Shown: one piece after another, positions 37,754 to 45,982 of the stretch
How positions within the stretch are numbered: position 1 is the first letter of the stretch
Layout of the letters: every line of letters starts with the position of its first letter
From: Treponema sp.
Lineage (GTDB): Bacteria; Spirochaetota; Spirochaetia; Treponematales; Treponemataceae
Length of the DNA: 64,000 bases
Direction: 5' to 3'
Assembly (NCBI GenBank): GCA_017548565.1
Contig: JAFYZU010000024.1
Span: 26,284 to 90,283 of the forward strand
Notes under the pieces: model-generated
What the model saw: only the letters and a program-made list of their open reading frames with translations
What the model was told of the DNA's origin: nothing
The model's database searches: none
Position numbers and translations under genes: made by a program

Positions 37754-37770
37754 TTGGCACAAAACTTGCT
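37754..37770 (+). promoter_or_regulatory. Sigma-54 promoter of hsp20
   Basis: TTGGCAC, 5 nt, TTGCT: GG and GC are 10 nt apart, as required for -24/-12 elements, and the match to TGGCACN5TTGCW is complete. The predicted start near 37781 leaves a 40-44 nt leader before the ATG at 37825. No bEBP or upstream site is identified in the window. Confidence 0.8.
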
Positions 37771-37824
37771 ATATATTATATGAACGATGAGTTCCACAAC
37801 TATAAAATATACGGAGGTATTAAT

Positions 37825-38247
37825 ATGAACGAATTAACTCTTTTTGATTCACTTATGAACGATGTTTTTGGAGACAACAAGCTTCCTGTTGCCTATAACA
37901 AGGTAATGTATGCACCACGCGTTGATGTAAAGGAAGACAAAGATGCATATACAATTGAAATGGATTTACCTGGACACACAGAAAAAGATGTAAACATCGA
38001 GCTTGATCACGATAATCTTACAATCGAATCTGTTGCTCAGGAATCTAAAGAAGAAAAGAAAGAGGATAAAAAAACAAAATATATCCTCAAAGAAAGACGC
38101 TCAAGCACCTTCTCAAGAAGATTTACATTACCTTCTGATGTAGATGCAAAATCAATCAGTGCTAACTTCAGAAATGGTGTACTTACAATCAACATGCAGA
38201 AAAAAGCTGTTGAAGCACCTAAAAAGATTGAGATTCTTGCAGGTTAA
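37825..38247 (+). CDS. Small heat-shock protein, Hsp20 family
   Basis: 140 residues from MNELTLFDSLMND, with CGGAGG 8 nt before the ATG; the frame opens to 37780 but that part lies at the predicted start of transcription. Alpha-crystallin domain from about 30 to 125: APRVDVKEDKDAYTIEMDLPG, then FSRRFTLPSDVD and the C-terminal RNGVLTINMQKK. An ATP-independent holdase in the cytoplasm. The final I-x-I-type tail (KIEIL) is present. Confidence 0.93.
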   Translation: MNELTLFDSLMNDVFGDNKLPVAYNKVMYAPRVDVKEDKDAYTIEMDLPGHTEKDVNIELDHDNLTIESVAQESKEEKKEDKKTKYILKERRSSTFSRRFTLPSDVDAKSISANFRNGVLTINMQKKAVEAPKKIEILAG

Positions 38248-38270
38248 TCACTAATCTGATTAATTAAACT

Positions 38271-38306
38271 AAAAAGGGATTGCCTTATAACAGACAATCC
38301 CTTTTT
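38271..38306. terminator. Bidirectional terminator between hsp20 and pgsA
   Basis: AAAAAGGGATTG and CAATCCCTTTTT form a perfect 12-bp stem with a 12-nt loop and T/A runs on both sides, so it serves both convergent genes. Confidence 0.9.
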
Positions 38307-38325
38307 TAATGCCATCATATCTGGA

Positions 38326-38925
38326 TTACATTAAATCCTTAAGCATTTTTCCAAACTGTTTAAGATAATCAAAGAATGAAAGATAACTTAAAATTACACA
38401 AAGGATGAATAATCCAAGCGATACGACCTTTAAAGTACCAAAGCATGAAGGAACACGGTCAATCCTTACAAGAAGCTCAAGGAAAAGTGCAAAAAATCCA
38501 GAAGCAATGTAAACTACAGTTTTTATCTTACCGCCTTTACGAGCCGCTATTGCAACTCCCTGCTTTGCCGCAACCATTCTCAAAAAATTCTGAGAAAATT
38601 CACGCCACATAAGAAGGATGAACAGGAATGCAGGAATATAACCGCCTGTCTGACCAAAAGAATGCATATAGCACACAAAAGTTGAAAGATGAAGGAAAAC
38701 ATCTGCAAAAGGATCAAACATCTTTCCAAAATCGCTGACTTCGTTGTTTTTTCGTGCAGATTTTCCATCAAGATAATCAGTTAATTCTGCAAAAATCAAT
38801 AATGGAATTGAAATATACATTGAAAGTGCTGCAAATTTACCAGTCCAGATCGGAATAAAATAAAGCATCATAAAAACGGGTGCATAAAAAATTCTTATTA
38901 ATGTAAATTTATTAGATAACTTCAT
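38326..38925 (-). CDS. pgsA: CDP-diacylglycerol--glycerol-3-phosphate phosphatidyltransferase
   Basis: 199 residues with several membrane helices. Makes phosphatidylglycerol phosphate. The CDP-alcohol phosphatidyltransferase motif is complete: DYLDGKSAR (D50, D53, G54, A57, R58) and G67, D71, D75 (GKMFDPFAD). The promoter ends 6 nt before the ATG; a GAGG lies in that promoter, too far away to act as a usual ribosome binding site. Other head-group acceptors are possible within the family, but PgsA is the best guess. Confidence 0.88.
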   Translation of the reverse strand: MKLSNKFTLIRIFYAPVFMMLYFIPIWTGKFAALSMYISIPLLIFAELTDYLDGKSARKNNEVSDFGKMFDPFADVFLHLSTFVCYMHSFGQTGGYIPAFLFILLMWREFSQNFLRMVAAKQGVAIAARKGGKIKTVVYIASGFFALFLELLVRIDRVPSCFGTLKVVSLGLFILCVILSYLSFFDYLKQFGKMLKDLM

Positions 38926-38931
38926 ATAAAC

Positions 38932-38960
38932 AGTATCCTCATTATAAAAATAAAAGTCAA
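38932..38960 (-). promoter_or_regulatory. Promoter of pgsA, predicting a leaderless mRNA
   Basis: Minus strand TTGACT (38955-38960), a 17-bp spacer and GATACT (38932-38937), then 6 nt and the ATG at 38925. Confidence 0.5.
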
Positions 38961-38963
38961 GTT

Positions 38964-39785
38964 TTATTGAAATGTCTTGAAATTCTGAACAATACTTACA
39001 GCAGTTTTAACTTCATAACCCGGTAACTCCTGCTTTGCAACCTGAATTGCCTGTTGAATTATTGCAGCAGAATCGCAGACACCGAATAATGTCACTGTTT
39101 TTTTCATGATTTCAGCATGTAAAAATTCAATTTTCAGTTTATAGTCAAACATGAGCTTATTAACTAAAGTCTGTGCCTTGAAAAATTCTTCTACCTGTTT
39201 TTTACCGTTTTTTTCATCCTCTTTAGTAATATAATGCTTTGCATATTCACTTATGAGATGTGCACATGCCTTATCACTCATGACAGATGTATTGAGCACC
39301 ATCGAAAAATTCGAAACATCATCAAGGTCTACATTATAGAAGTTTTTATGAAATCCGTCGCGGTTTGAATCACTTTCGTTAATACGCGCTAGAGCCTGTT
39401 TTTCAGTCCAGTTGAATTCTTTCATAAGACGTTGAACTCTCGTGTCGGAATCTGCAATCAGACGTACGGAAAAAGCATTCTGAACATTCTTAAAAAGCAC
39501 GAAAGCACCACGGCCTATGATTACGACATTATCCTTCATTGCAGCTTCAATTAAAGCGTACTGTGAAAGATTATAATAAGAATCCCTGTCCCTTTTCAGC
39601 GATGCAATAAATCCCGGTTTGCGTTCGTCATACTTGGGCATCTTTGACTCAGGAAATCCAAGTTCAATGATCCGTTTTTCAATATCTGTGCGTTTAATGA
39701 ATTTAAATCCCAAAAGTCTGGCAACCTGTGAACCTATTTCATCACCGCGAGCTGCAACCTGTCTTGAAATATTAATGATAGCCAT
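38964..39785 (-). CDS. Cytidylate-kinase-like protein
   Basis: 273 residues. N-terminal IINISRQVAARGDEIGSQVARLLGF is the start of the cytidylate-kinase-like 2 family, a P-loop relative of Cmk with a modified nucleotide loop; IGRGAFVLFKN and a C-terminal ADSDTRVQRLM region follow. The last 80 residues look like a separate BON/ACT-sized domain of unknown role. True Cmk activity is not certain, since this family lacks the classic GxxGxGKS. A strong promoter and GGAGG lie upstream. Confidence 0.75.
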   Translation of the reverse strand: MAIINISRQVAARGDEIGSQVARLLGFKFIKRTDIEKRIIELGFPESKMPKYDERKPGFIASLKRDRDSYYNLSQYALIEAAMKDNVVIIGRGAFVLFKNVQNAFSVRLIADSDTRVQRLMKEFNWTEKQALARINESDSNRDGFHKNFYNVDLDDVSNFSMVLNTSVMSDKACAHLISEYAKHYITKEDEKNGKKQVEEFFKAQTLVNKLMFDYKLKIEFLHAEIMKKTVTLFGVCDSAAIIQQAIQVAKQELPGYEVKTAVSIVQNFKTFQ

Positions 39786-39811
39786 AAAACCTCCGGGCTT
39801 TTGTTATCTGA

Positions 39812-39840
39812 TTGACAATTTACAAATAAATAATCAAAAT
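39812..39840 (+). promoter_or_regulatory. Candidate promoter of the Nudix gene
   Basis: A perfect TTGACA (39812-39817), a 17-bp spacer and a weak CAAAAT (39835-39840). Lies back to back with the minus-strand promoter of the kinase-like gene. Confidence 0.4.
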
Positions 39841-39850
39841 TACTAATTAA

Positions 39851-39879
39851 ATAATAAAGCGTTATTTACAATCTGTCAA
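39851..39879 (-). promoter_or_regulatory. Promoter of the cytidylate-kinase-like gene
   Basis: Minus strand TTGACA (39874-39879), a 17-bp spacer and TATTAT (39851-39856). Gives a leader of about 60 nt. With the plus-strand signal it makes a divergent promoter pair in 117 bp. Confidence 0.65.
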
Positions 39880-39902
39880 AGCAATTATTAAGGAAATTGA
39901 AA

Positions 39903-40472
39903 ATGAATGGATATTTTACGAAAGATGATGAAAAACTAAAGTGGAGCTGCGGAAAAACCGAACTTTTGCTTAAAACTGTAGTCTGTGATGTTAAAAAAAG
40001 CCACCGTATATCTGCATCAGGGGTCGAAGGAGATTACATCATTCTTGATGCACCTGACTGGGTTATTGTAATTACAGAAAAAGATGATAAATTCGTAATG
40101 GTAAAGCAGTTTCGTCACGGCGAAAATAAACTGAGCATTGAATTCCCAGGCGGAGTTGTTGATAAAGGTGAAGATCTTGAAAAGGCCGCATTACGTGAAC
40201 TCGAAGAAGAAACCGGCTATAAAGCACAAAAAATAGAAAAACTCGGTCAGCTTAATCCGAATTCTGCCTTGTTTTCAAACCATGTACATTTTTATTTAGC
40301 AACAGATTTAGTCCAGACAGGGCGGCAGACACTCGATAACGATGAATTCATAAACTGCATTGAAATCCCAAAGGATGAGGTTTTTAAAAACATCGGAACT
40401 GAATACATTCATTCAGCCATAATCACTGCCGGAATTTCATTCTATCTGACAAAAAAAAGACTGTCGCTTTAG
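39903..40472 (+). CDS. Nudix hydrolase, ADP-ribose pyrophosphatase type
   Basis: 189 residues from the ATG at 39903 (an in-frame TTG two codons earlier is less likely; AAGGA sits 9 nt before the ATG). The Nudix box is complete: GGVVDKGEDLEKAALRELEEETGY fits Gx5Ex7REUxEExGU. The surrounding VKQFRHGENKLSIEFPGG is typical of the ADP-ribose/NUDT5-like group, which hydrolyses ADP-ribose or other nucleoside diphosphate derivatives. The substrate is unproven. Its 3' end overlaps a terminator used by the opposite strand. Confidence 0.88.
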   Translation: MNGYFTKDDEKLKWSCGKTELLLKTVVCDVKKSHRISASGVEGDYIILDAPDWVIVITEKDDKFVMVKQFRHGENKLSIEFPGGVVDKGEDLEKAALRELEEETGYKAQKIEKLGQLNPNSALFSNHVHFYLATDLVQTGRQTLDNDEFINCIEIPKDEVFKNIGTEYIHSAIITAGISFYLTKKRLSL

Positions 40473-40490
40473 ATTACCAAAGGACAGTCT
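40458..40490 (-). terminator. Terminator of the lipoprotein operon, overlapping the Nudix gene end
   Basis: Minus strand AGACTGTC with inner CTTT pairs with AAAG and GACAGTCT (one bulge), and eight T follow. The T run and lower arm lie inside the last codons of the Nudix gene. Confidence 0.8.
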
Positions 40491-40511
40491 CTCGTAAAAC
40501 CTTACTCTATA

Positions 40512-41210
40512 CTAGTTAGAGCCGTATGGTTCGTATGATTTTTTAGGATCATAAACACCTGTACGATATTCGCCGGTAAGACTTGGTACTTTCATTTTCA
40601 TACCAGGGTGAATAAGGTTAGGATCGTTTGGTCTAGGCATCTTATCCTTGTTAGCATGATAAAGATTTTCCCAGAGCAACGGATTGTTATAAATATATGG
40701 TCTTCCTGAAATATTCCAGTAACAGTCTTTTGTTTCTGCCCATGGACGTACAATATAGTATTCCGGAAGAGGAGTTACATCTCTTACTCCATCCAAAGCG
40801 GCAACTGAAGCCTTTGCATATTCACTTGCTTTTGTCCAGTCTTCGTTATCGAAAGCAGAAACAGCGCTGTCAAGATTTTCTTTTGCAGAAGAATAAGCCA
40901 TAGGGAATGTATTCTGAGCATCGATTTTTTCTGCCCATGCAAGCTTGTTCTTTGCTAATTTGATGTTATCTTCAGCATCTGTCTTTGCCATCTGCATAGA
41001 GATATATGCCTTTGATAATTCAGCATTTTCTTCTGCTTTTTTAGAATATTCAATTGCATCATCATACTGACCTGCATCCATAGCAATCTGTGCTTTTTTT
41101 GTATACTCGTCAGCCAATTTCTGATATGTATTGTTCTTGTAGCTTAAATTTGCTGCAAAAACCGAAGAGGCAATCAATGTTGCCAATAAAATAGATACTA
41201 ACTTCTTCAT
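40512..41210 (-). CDS. Exported protein with a helical repeat region and a LysM-like end
   Basis: 232 residues. Signal peptide MKKLVSILLATLIASSVFAA. Residues 25-150 are helical and TPR-like (AQIAMDAGQYDDAIEYSKKA and later Ala-rich helices). Residues 165-215 (YYIVRPWAETKDCYWNISG, then NPLIHPGMKMKVPSL-like) match the LysM layout with its closing LIHPGMKMKVP. A peptidoglycan-associated periplasmic protein is likely. It overlaps the upstream lipoprotein stop by one base, so the two are co-translated. Confidence 0.8.
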   Translation of the reverse strand: MKKLVSILLATLIASSVFAANLSYKNNTYQKLADEYTKKAQIAMDAGQYDDAIEYSKKAEENAELSKAYISMQMAKTDAEDNIKLAKNKLAWAEKIDAQNTFPMAYSSAKENLDSAVSAFDNEDWTKASEYAKASVAALDGVRDVTPLPEYYIVRPWAETKDCYWNISGRPYIYNNPLLWENLYHANKDKMPRPNDPNLIHPGMKMKVPSLTGEYRTGVYDPKKSYEPYGSN

Positions 41211-42214
41211 TATTTTGCATTCCTATCATCATAAATAGAATTTAAACCCTGTTCAATTTTATCTTGAACTGGATCTGAAACTTCATCTGACAATTCAATT
41301 TCAGCATCTTCAGGATTTCCATAGTTATCAGGTTCAAGTAAAACTGCATCTTCAGCTTCAATTCCTTCTTTCTGTTCCGTAAGAGGAACCTTAATGTCTG
41401 CTGTTTCTGCGAGCTCTTCACTTTCCTGTACGCTCTTTTTAGCTTCTTCGATTGCTTTCTGCGCAGCGGCACGTTTTTCAGTTACAGTTTCAAAAAGCTT
41501 AGCAAAAATTTCATTTGCTTTCTTGTAATTTTCATAAGCATTTACTGAATCCTGCATTGAGAACTGCTGATCTGCTTTCTTGAAAGAATCTACAGCTTCC
41601 TGATAAGAAGTTTTTTCTGTTACGGCAGCCTTAACACTGTCTGCATCCTTCTTTGAATTAAGTGCCTTAAGCCTTTCATCTTTAGCTATTTTCTTATACA
41701 TAACGGCTAAAGCAGAATTCAAACATGTAGCAGCTTCTGTAGATTTATCGAGCATCTGTTTACCGGTTGCATCAGATTTATTAAACAATGCTTCTGTATC
41801 GTCCATTGCCTGGCAGCCCTGGTCGTACAAATCTTTAACATTAGCGTAACCAGTCATATCAGTGTTTTCTAACTTTGCTCTTGCATCTTTTGCCTTTAAA
41901 TATGTAGCAATAGAAAGATATCGGTTAGCAACATCTGTACCCTTTTCAACTATGTCTTTTTCAGCTTCTGCATCTGCTTTTACTGAAGCATACATTTCGT
42001 CTACTGAGGCCAACTGATTAGCAGCATCTGTTTCTGCACCTGCGTCAACAGCCATTTTTCTTGCATTGGCAATATTTTCCAACACCTGTTCATTAGTTAC
42101 AGTCTGAACTGTACCTGGAGCTTCAGGCTCTGTCGTGTCTCCCTCTTTTTTCCCACATGACACTAACGACAGGACTAATAAAATTGATAGAACACTAAGA
42201 CTGAATCTTTTCAT
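41210..42214 (-). CDS. Coiled-coil lipoprotein
   Basis: 334 residues from MKRFSLSVLSILLVLSLVSCGK, with the acylated Cys near 20 and GAGG upstream; a longer frame from 42262 would add an unlikely non-signal extension. The mature protein is Ala/Lys/Glu-rich, nearly all helix, with repeated units such as AVDSFKKADQQFSMQDSVNAYENYKKANEIF, read in parts as SFKKAD and NYKKAN. It pairs with the LysM-type protein. Possible role: an envelope scaffold. I recognise no named family. Confidence 0.75.
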   Translation of the reverse strand: MKRFSLSVLSILLVLSLVSCGKKEGDTTEPEAPGTVQTVTNEQVLENIANARKMAVDAGAETDAANQLASVDEMYASVKADAEAEKDIVEKGTDVANRYLSIATYLKAKDARAKLENTDMTGYANVKDLYDQGCQAMDDTEALFNKSDATGKQMLDKSTEAATCLNSALAVMYKKIAKDERLKALNSKKDADSVKAAVTEKTSYQEAVDSFKKADQQFSMQDSVNAYENYKKANEIFAKLFETVTEKRAAAQKAIEEAKKSVQESEELAETADIKVPLTEQKEGIEAEDAVLLEPDNYGNPEDAEIELSDEVSDPVQDKIEQGLNSIYDDRNAK

Positions 42215-42318
42215 ATTATTCCTCACTTTCAAAGATACTACTATTTTACAGTATAAAATCAAATCTTACAACGAAATTCAATTGAAATGAAAGAATTTTA
42301 TGGAATTTTGACACTTTT

Positions 42319-42348
42319 TTAACACTTTTTTCAAATTTCTGATATCAT
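42319..42348 (+). promoter_or_regulatory. Candidate promoter of the PC4-like gene
   Basis: TTAACA (42319-42324), an 18-bp spacer and TATCAT (42343-42348) with an extended -10 TG one base before it. The leader would be about 25-30 nt with TGGAG. Confidence 0.45.
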
Positions 42349-42381
42349 TCTCTATATAAACATAAAAAATGGAGAAAACAA

Positions 42382-42618
42382 ATGGCAGATGATTTTTCAT
42401 TCGAAATAGTAAAAAATATCGGTCAGATTTCAGAGGGAAAAGGCGGATGGAACCTTGAGCTTAATCTTGTTTCATGGGGCGGAAGACCTGCAAAATTCGA
42501 CATAAGAAGCTGGTCATCTGATCATCAGAAAATGGGAAAAGGTGTAACGCTGAACAAGGATGAAATCAAATCATTAAAATCACTTTTAGATACTATAAAT
42601 GATGAAGATTTGAATTAA
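42382..42618 (+). CDS. YdbC/PC4-like single-strand nucleic-acid-binding protein
   Basis: 78 residues. FSFEIVKNIGQISEGKGGWNLELNLVSWGGRPAKFDIRSWS is the YdbC form of the PC4 transcriptional coactivator fold, given here by its central WNLELNLVSWGG. The bacterial form binds single-stranded DNA. TGGAG precedes the ATG. Its stop overlaps the holA stop on the other strand by 3 nt. Confidence 0.85.
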   Translation: MADDFSFEIVKNIGQISEGKGGWNLELNLVSWGGRPAKFDIRSWSSDHQKMGKGVTLNKDEIKSLKSLLDTINDEDLN

Positions 42619-43628
42619 TCGTATCTTGCATTCTGAATGGAAGCGCCTTTTTTAACGACGATTTCATAAAGCATCTTTTCCAGAAGCACATCCTTCAATA
42701 AAGAACCGCCTGAACGAAGTTCTATATCAGTCTGTCCAAGAACAGCGAGAACAGCAGTCGTTTGTCCAACAGTCCAGATTTTTGAAGCTTTTTTATAGAT
42801 TTTCTGCATTGTAGTTCCGGAAATTCCGTTCTTTTTAAGCTCAATTGTATCTGCAGCATAACCGTCGGGGCATATTTTATGCCAGGCAATGAGTTTTCTG
42901 AAGCATGAACTGAACGGCAGGATGATTGAAACAGAATAATTTTCACTTTCTGCCATAAGCTTATGAAGAATTTCAAGCCCACGCTCAAAACGTCTGTCTG
43001 GACTTGCGGAAGAATCGGCAATTTCATTGAATAAAGTAAAAACAGTATCTTCGCGGTTATTTACGAGAACCGACTCAACATCCTGCTCCGTAATCCTGTG
43101 TTCCTTAGGAAAAATAACGAAAAATCTCTGACACTCATTCTTTAACGCCAGCGTATTGTTTTCTACCATTTCAAGAATAAGATCTATTGCCTCACCGTCG
43201 ATTGAATAGCCGTTTTTACTGAAAAAATTCTGAAGCCAGAAAACTTTTTTTTCTTCAAACAATTCCCAGAAGATTTTTTTATTTGAAGAAGGAATCAGAT
43301 CGTCAATTTTTTTGTCAACCTTTACGCTGTCGGATACAAGAACAAGCACTGCACTTTCTGTCGGATTCGAAATCCAGTCTTTTAAAAGCTCCGTTTCATC
43401 CTTTGTTTTAAGAAGTTCTGCCTCTTTACAGACAACAAAAACGCCGTTACTGAACAAGGTTCCGCTCTGAAGGATTGTCATTACCTGAGAAAAAGGTGTT
43501 TCATGAAGATAGAATGAATGTTCGTCTACAGCGCCATATGATTTTTTCAAATCATTTTTAAGAGAATTAATTGCATCGGCTTTTTCACCGAGCTCCGGTC
43601 CTGTAAAAAGAAAAACTGATTTATTCAT
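42615..43628 (-). CDS. holA: DNA polymerase III delta subunit
   Basis: 337 residues from MNKSVFLFTGPELGEKADAI. Clamp-loader wrench that opens the beta clamp. The divergent HolA fold shows FLFTGPE near the start, a middle AAA+-like part (VLVLVSDSVKVDKKI) and a helical C-terminal collar domain (FERGLEILHKLMAESENY). The start overlaps the lexA stop by one base (TAATG); a longer start in lexA is unlikely. Confidence 0.85.
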   Translation of the reverse strand: MNKSVFLFTGPELGEKADAINSLKNDLKKSYGAVDEHSFYLHETPFSQVMTILQSGTLFSNGVFVVCKEAELLKTKDETELLKDWISNPTESAVLVLVSDSVKVDKKIDDLIPSSNKKIFWELFEEKKVFWLQNFFSKNGYSIDGEAIDLILEMVENNTLALKNECQRFFVIFPKEHRITEQDVESVLVNNREDTVFTLFNEIADSSASPDRRFERGLEILHKLMAESENYSVSIILPFSSCFRKLIAWHKICPDGYAADTIELKKNGISGTTMQKIYKKASKIWTVGQTTAVLAVLGQTDIELRSGGSLLKDVLLEKMLYEIVVKKGASIQNARYD

Positions 43629-44239
43629 TAATAGGTTCTTACAATATTGGATAAAACACCGACAATCCTTACATCCTGACAATAAATCGGCTGGAATGCG
43701 GGATTTTCAGGCTGAAGGCGTACTCTTTCTGCTTCTTTATAGAAACGCTTGAGGGTTATGGCCTCATCTATAACTGCCACGATAATCTGACCGTCTAATG
43801 CCGTACTGGTCTGTTCTATTACAGCAAGATCTCCGTTTAAAATTCCTGCATTTATCATGCTGTCACCACGAACACGAAGCGCAAAATAACTTTTTCCGGG
43901 ACGAACGAACGGCTCAGTAAGATTTACATAACCGTCCAGATTTTCTTCACTTAAAAGAGGTTTCCCTGCTGCAACAGTTCCTAAAAGAGGTACTTTTCCT
44001 ATAAACGGCTTCGGCTCCCTTTCCCTTACATCCGAAAGGACACGGAACGATCTTGAACGGTTCTGACTCTGAGTTAAATATCCTTTTTTTTCAAGTGCAA
44101 GAATATGATCCTGTATTGCACGGATAGAAATCTGAAAATGATGGCTTATTTCACGAACTGTCGGCGGATAACTGTTTTCTTCAGTATAATCGGAAATAAA
44201 AACCAATACTTCCTTCTGTCTTTCTGTAATTTCCCTCAT
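43628..44239 (-). CDS. lexA: SOS repressor LexA
   Basis: 203 residues. Winged helix-turn-helix at the N-terminus (YPPTVREISHHFQISIRAIQDHI), the self-cleavage site Ala91-Gly92 (GTVAAGKP), catalytic Ser127 (GDSM) and Lys164 (TLKRF). I see no LexA box at this gene, and it lies third in an operon behind ptsH, so its SOS autoregulation is not evident here. Confidence 0.96.
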   Translation of the reverse strand: MREITERQKEVLVFISDYTEENSYPPTVREISHHFQISIRAIQDHILALEKKGYLTQSQNRSRSFRVLSDVREREPKPFIGKVPLLGTVAAGKPLLSEENLDGYVNLTEPFVRPGKSYFALRVRGDSMINAGILNGDLAVIEQTSTALDGQIIVAVIDEAITLKRFYKEAERVRLQPENPAFQPIYCQDVRIVGVLSNIVRTY

Positions 44240-44260
44240 AATTACTCCCGTGGATTATTT

Positions 44261-44527
44261 TTATTCTTCCTGGAATTTAGAATTGAATAATTCTTCTATT
44301 ACTGAGGCTGCTTCAGATTCGTCGCTTCCTTCTACTGTCAAGGTTATCTGAGTGTTATAGCCTGCACCCATTGCAATTACACCCATAATTGATTTTGCAT
44401 TTACCGAAGTTTCATCTCGGCTTAAAGTAATTTCACTTTCAAATTTATTTGCTGTCTGTGCAATTATTGCCGCCGGTCTTGCATGAATTCCCGCACGATT
44501 CTGAACTGTCAAGATTTTTTCAATCAT
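44261..44527 (-). CDS. ptsH: Phosphocarrier protein HPr
   Basis: 88 residues. His15 (GIHARPA) is the PEP-dependent site and Ser46 (NAKSIMG) the HPr kinase site, both intact. Acts in catabolite control. It follows hprK by 38 nt. No enzyme I is in the window. Confidence 0.95.
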   Translation of the reverse strand: MIEKILTVQNRAGIHARPAAIIAQTANKFESEITLSRDETSVNAKSIMGVIAMGAGYNTQITLTVEGSDESEAASVIEELFNSKFQEE

Positions 44528-44565
44528 TTTTATCCCCTTTCCTCTCTCAAGAAATACTTTTCTGA

Positions 44566-45555
44566 TTAATATGAATCATCTGTGCCATAGTAGGCAGCCT
44601 TTGCATCACCTTTTTCTATCCACTTTAATATATTCTGATTAAAATCCTTTGCCGAATTATACCCCATATCCTTAAGTCGTTCATTCATTGCAGCCGCTTC
44701 AATAATAATTGGAAGATTCCGACCGGGCTTAACAGGAATGGTAATCATAGGAACCTTAACGCCTAACACTTCCTTATAATTCTGTTCTGTTCCGAGCCTG
44801 TCATATTCTTTCGAAGAATCCCAGTCCTCAAGTTGAACAATAAGCTGAACTTCCTTCTGATTACGGATTGCACCGACTCCATAAAGCTGTGAAATATTAA
44901 TTATTCCAAGTCCGCGTATTTCCATGTGATGCGAAATTGTAGTATTAGGTCCTCTTCCAAGAAGAATATTGCCGTTTACACAACGTATTTCAATGATATC
45001 ATCTGCAACAAGACGATGACCGCGTTCAACAAGCTCAAGGGCAGTTTCACTTTTTCCTACTCCTGAATGACCGTTCAAAAGAATTCCAATACCGAATACT
45101 TCTACAAGAACCCCATGCATGGTTTTATGTGCCGCAAAGATATTCGAAAGTACCCGGGTTATTCTGTTTGAAAATTCAGTTGACGGAAGGGATGTCTGAA
45201 GGACAGGACAGCATGCTTTTTCAGCAAGAGCCCTGAATTCCTCAGGCGGTTCAAGACCATAGGTAAAAACACAGCAGGGAACATTATTGCTGAAAAATAT
45301 TTCAAGTGAATCTATTTTCTGTTCTTTTTTTAATTTCATCAGATAAGCCCATTCACCGCGGCCGAAAATCTGAAGTCTGTCACCTGCAAAGCTTTCATAA
45401 AATCCGCTTAATGCAAGTCCCGGGCGGTTCAACTCAGGAATTGTAATTGCACGAGGTAATCCCCTTCGTCCTGCAATACATTTTAATTCCAGGGCATCGT
45501 GTCCCGACAAATCAAGATCGAGCAAATCTAAAACAGTGAATTTTTTATCTGCCAT
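44566..45555 (-). CDS. hprK: HPr kinase/phosphorylase
   Basis: 329 residues from MADKKFTVLDLLD. Phosphorylates and dephosphorylates HPr at Ser46. Walker A GHSGVGKS (162-169), the conserved HG before it (MHGVLV, His147), and the C-terminal signature region EIRGLGIINISQLYGVGAIR. No ribosome binding site; the -10 lies 6 nt before this ATG. The frame opens to a GTG at 45570, which would be inside the promoter. Confidence 0.95.
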   Translation of the reverse strand: MADKKFTVLDLLDLDLSGHDALELKCIAGRRGLPRAITIPELNRPGLALSGFYESFAGDRLQIFGRGEWAYLMKLKKEQKIDSLEIFFSNNVPCCVFTYGLEPPEEFRALAEKACCPVLQTSLPSTEFSNRITRVLSNIFAAHKTMHGVLVEVFGIGILLNGHSGVGKSETALELVERGHRLVADDIIEIRCVNGNILLGRGPNTTISHHMEIRGLGIINISQLYGVGAIRNQKEVQLIVQLEDWDSSKEYDRLGTEQNYKEVLGVKVPMITIPVKPGRNLPIIIEAAAMNERLKDMGYNSAKDFNQNILKWIEKGDAKAAYYGTDDSY

Positions 45556-45561
45556 ATATAT

Positions 45562-45590
45562 ACTATACACATCTAAAGATTTTTATTCAA
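45562..45590 (-). promoter_or_regulatory. Promoter of hprK, predicting a leaderless mRNA
   Basis: Minus strand TTGAAT (45585-45590), a 17-bp spacer and TATAGT (45562-45567), followed by ATATAT and the ATG at 45555. Confidence 0.6.
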
Positions 45591-45667
45591 TATTTATTTT
45601 TTTATTTGTTTTTTGACAGTTAGCGTATTATACTTATTGATAGAAAACATAATATGGGGGTACTACT

Positions 45668-45955
45668 ATGACTAAATCAATTAACGCTGTAGGATTTACT
45701 TTAGATCAAAAGCAGTCAGATATGATTGATTCAAAACTCAAACGCATTTCTTATGCCGACGATCTGATTATTGACCTTATTATGCGCATCAAGCATGATA
45801 AAGAATATTCTTTTGATACGACAGTAAACTTCCGATGGGGTGCTCAGGCACACGTAGACGGCAAGGATTTTGATTTTGGAGCTGCCTTGAACAAAATGAT
45901 GGATGTTCTTGACAACAAAATCAAAAAAGAAAAAGACAAGGTTCAGGGAAAGTAA
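45668..45955 (+). CDS. Ribosome hibernation factor, HPF/RaiA family
   Basis: 95 residues. Short form: NAVGFTLDQKQSDMIDSKLKRI, then TVNFRWGAQAHVDGKDFDFGAALNKMMDVLDNKI, given here in parts as RWGAQAHVDGKDFD and AALNKM. Dimerises or inactivates idle ribosomes in stationary phase; the same family was first described as a modulator of sigma-54. GGGGG precedes the ATG. It diverges from hprK by 112 bp. Confidence 0.85.
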   Translation: MTKSINAVGFTLDQKQSDMIDSKLKRISYADDLIIDLIMRIKHDKEYSFDTTVNFRWGAQAHVDGKDFDFGAALNKMMDVLDNKIKKEKDKVQGK

Positions 45956-45982
45956 TTTTTTCCTAAATGTAATAGAATTTAT

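Noticed and set aside
45619..45650. TTGACA followed by TATTATACTT before hpf
   Set aside because: Spacers of 7-11 bp do not fit a sigma-70 promoter; the true hpf promoter is not clear to me.
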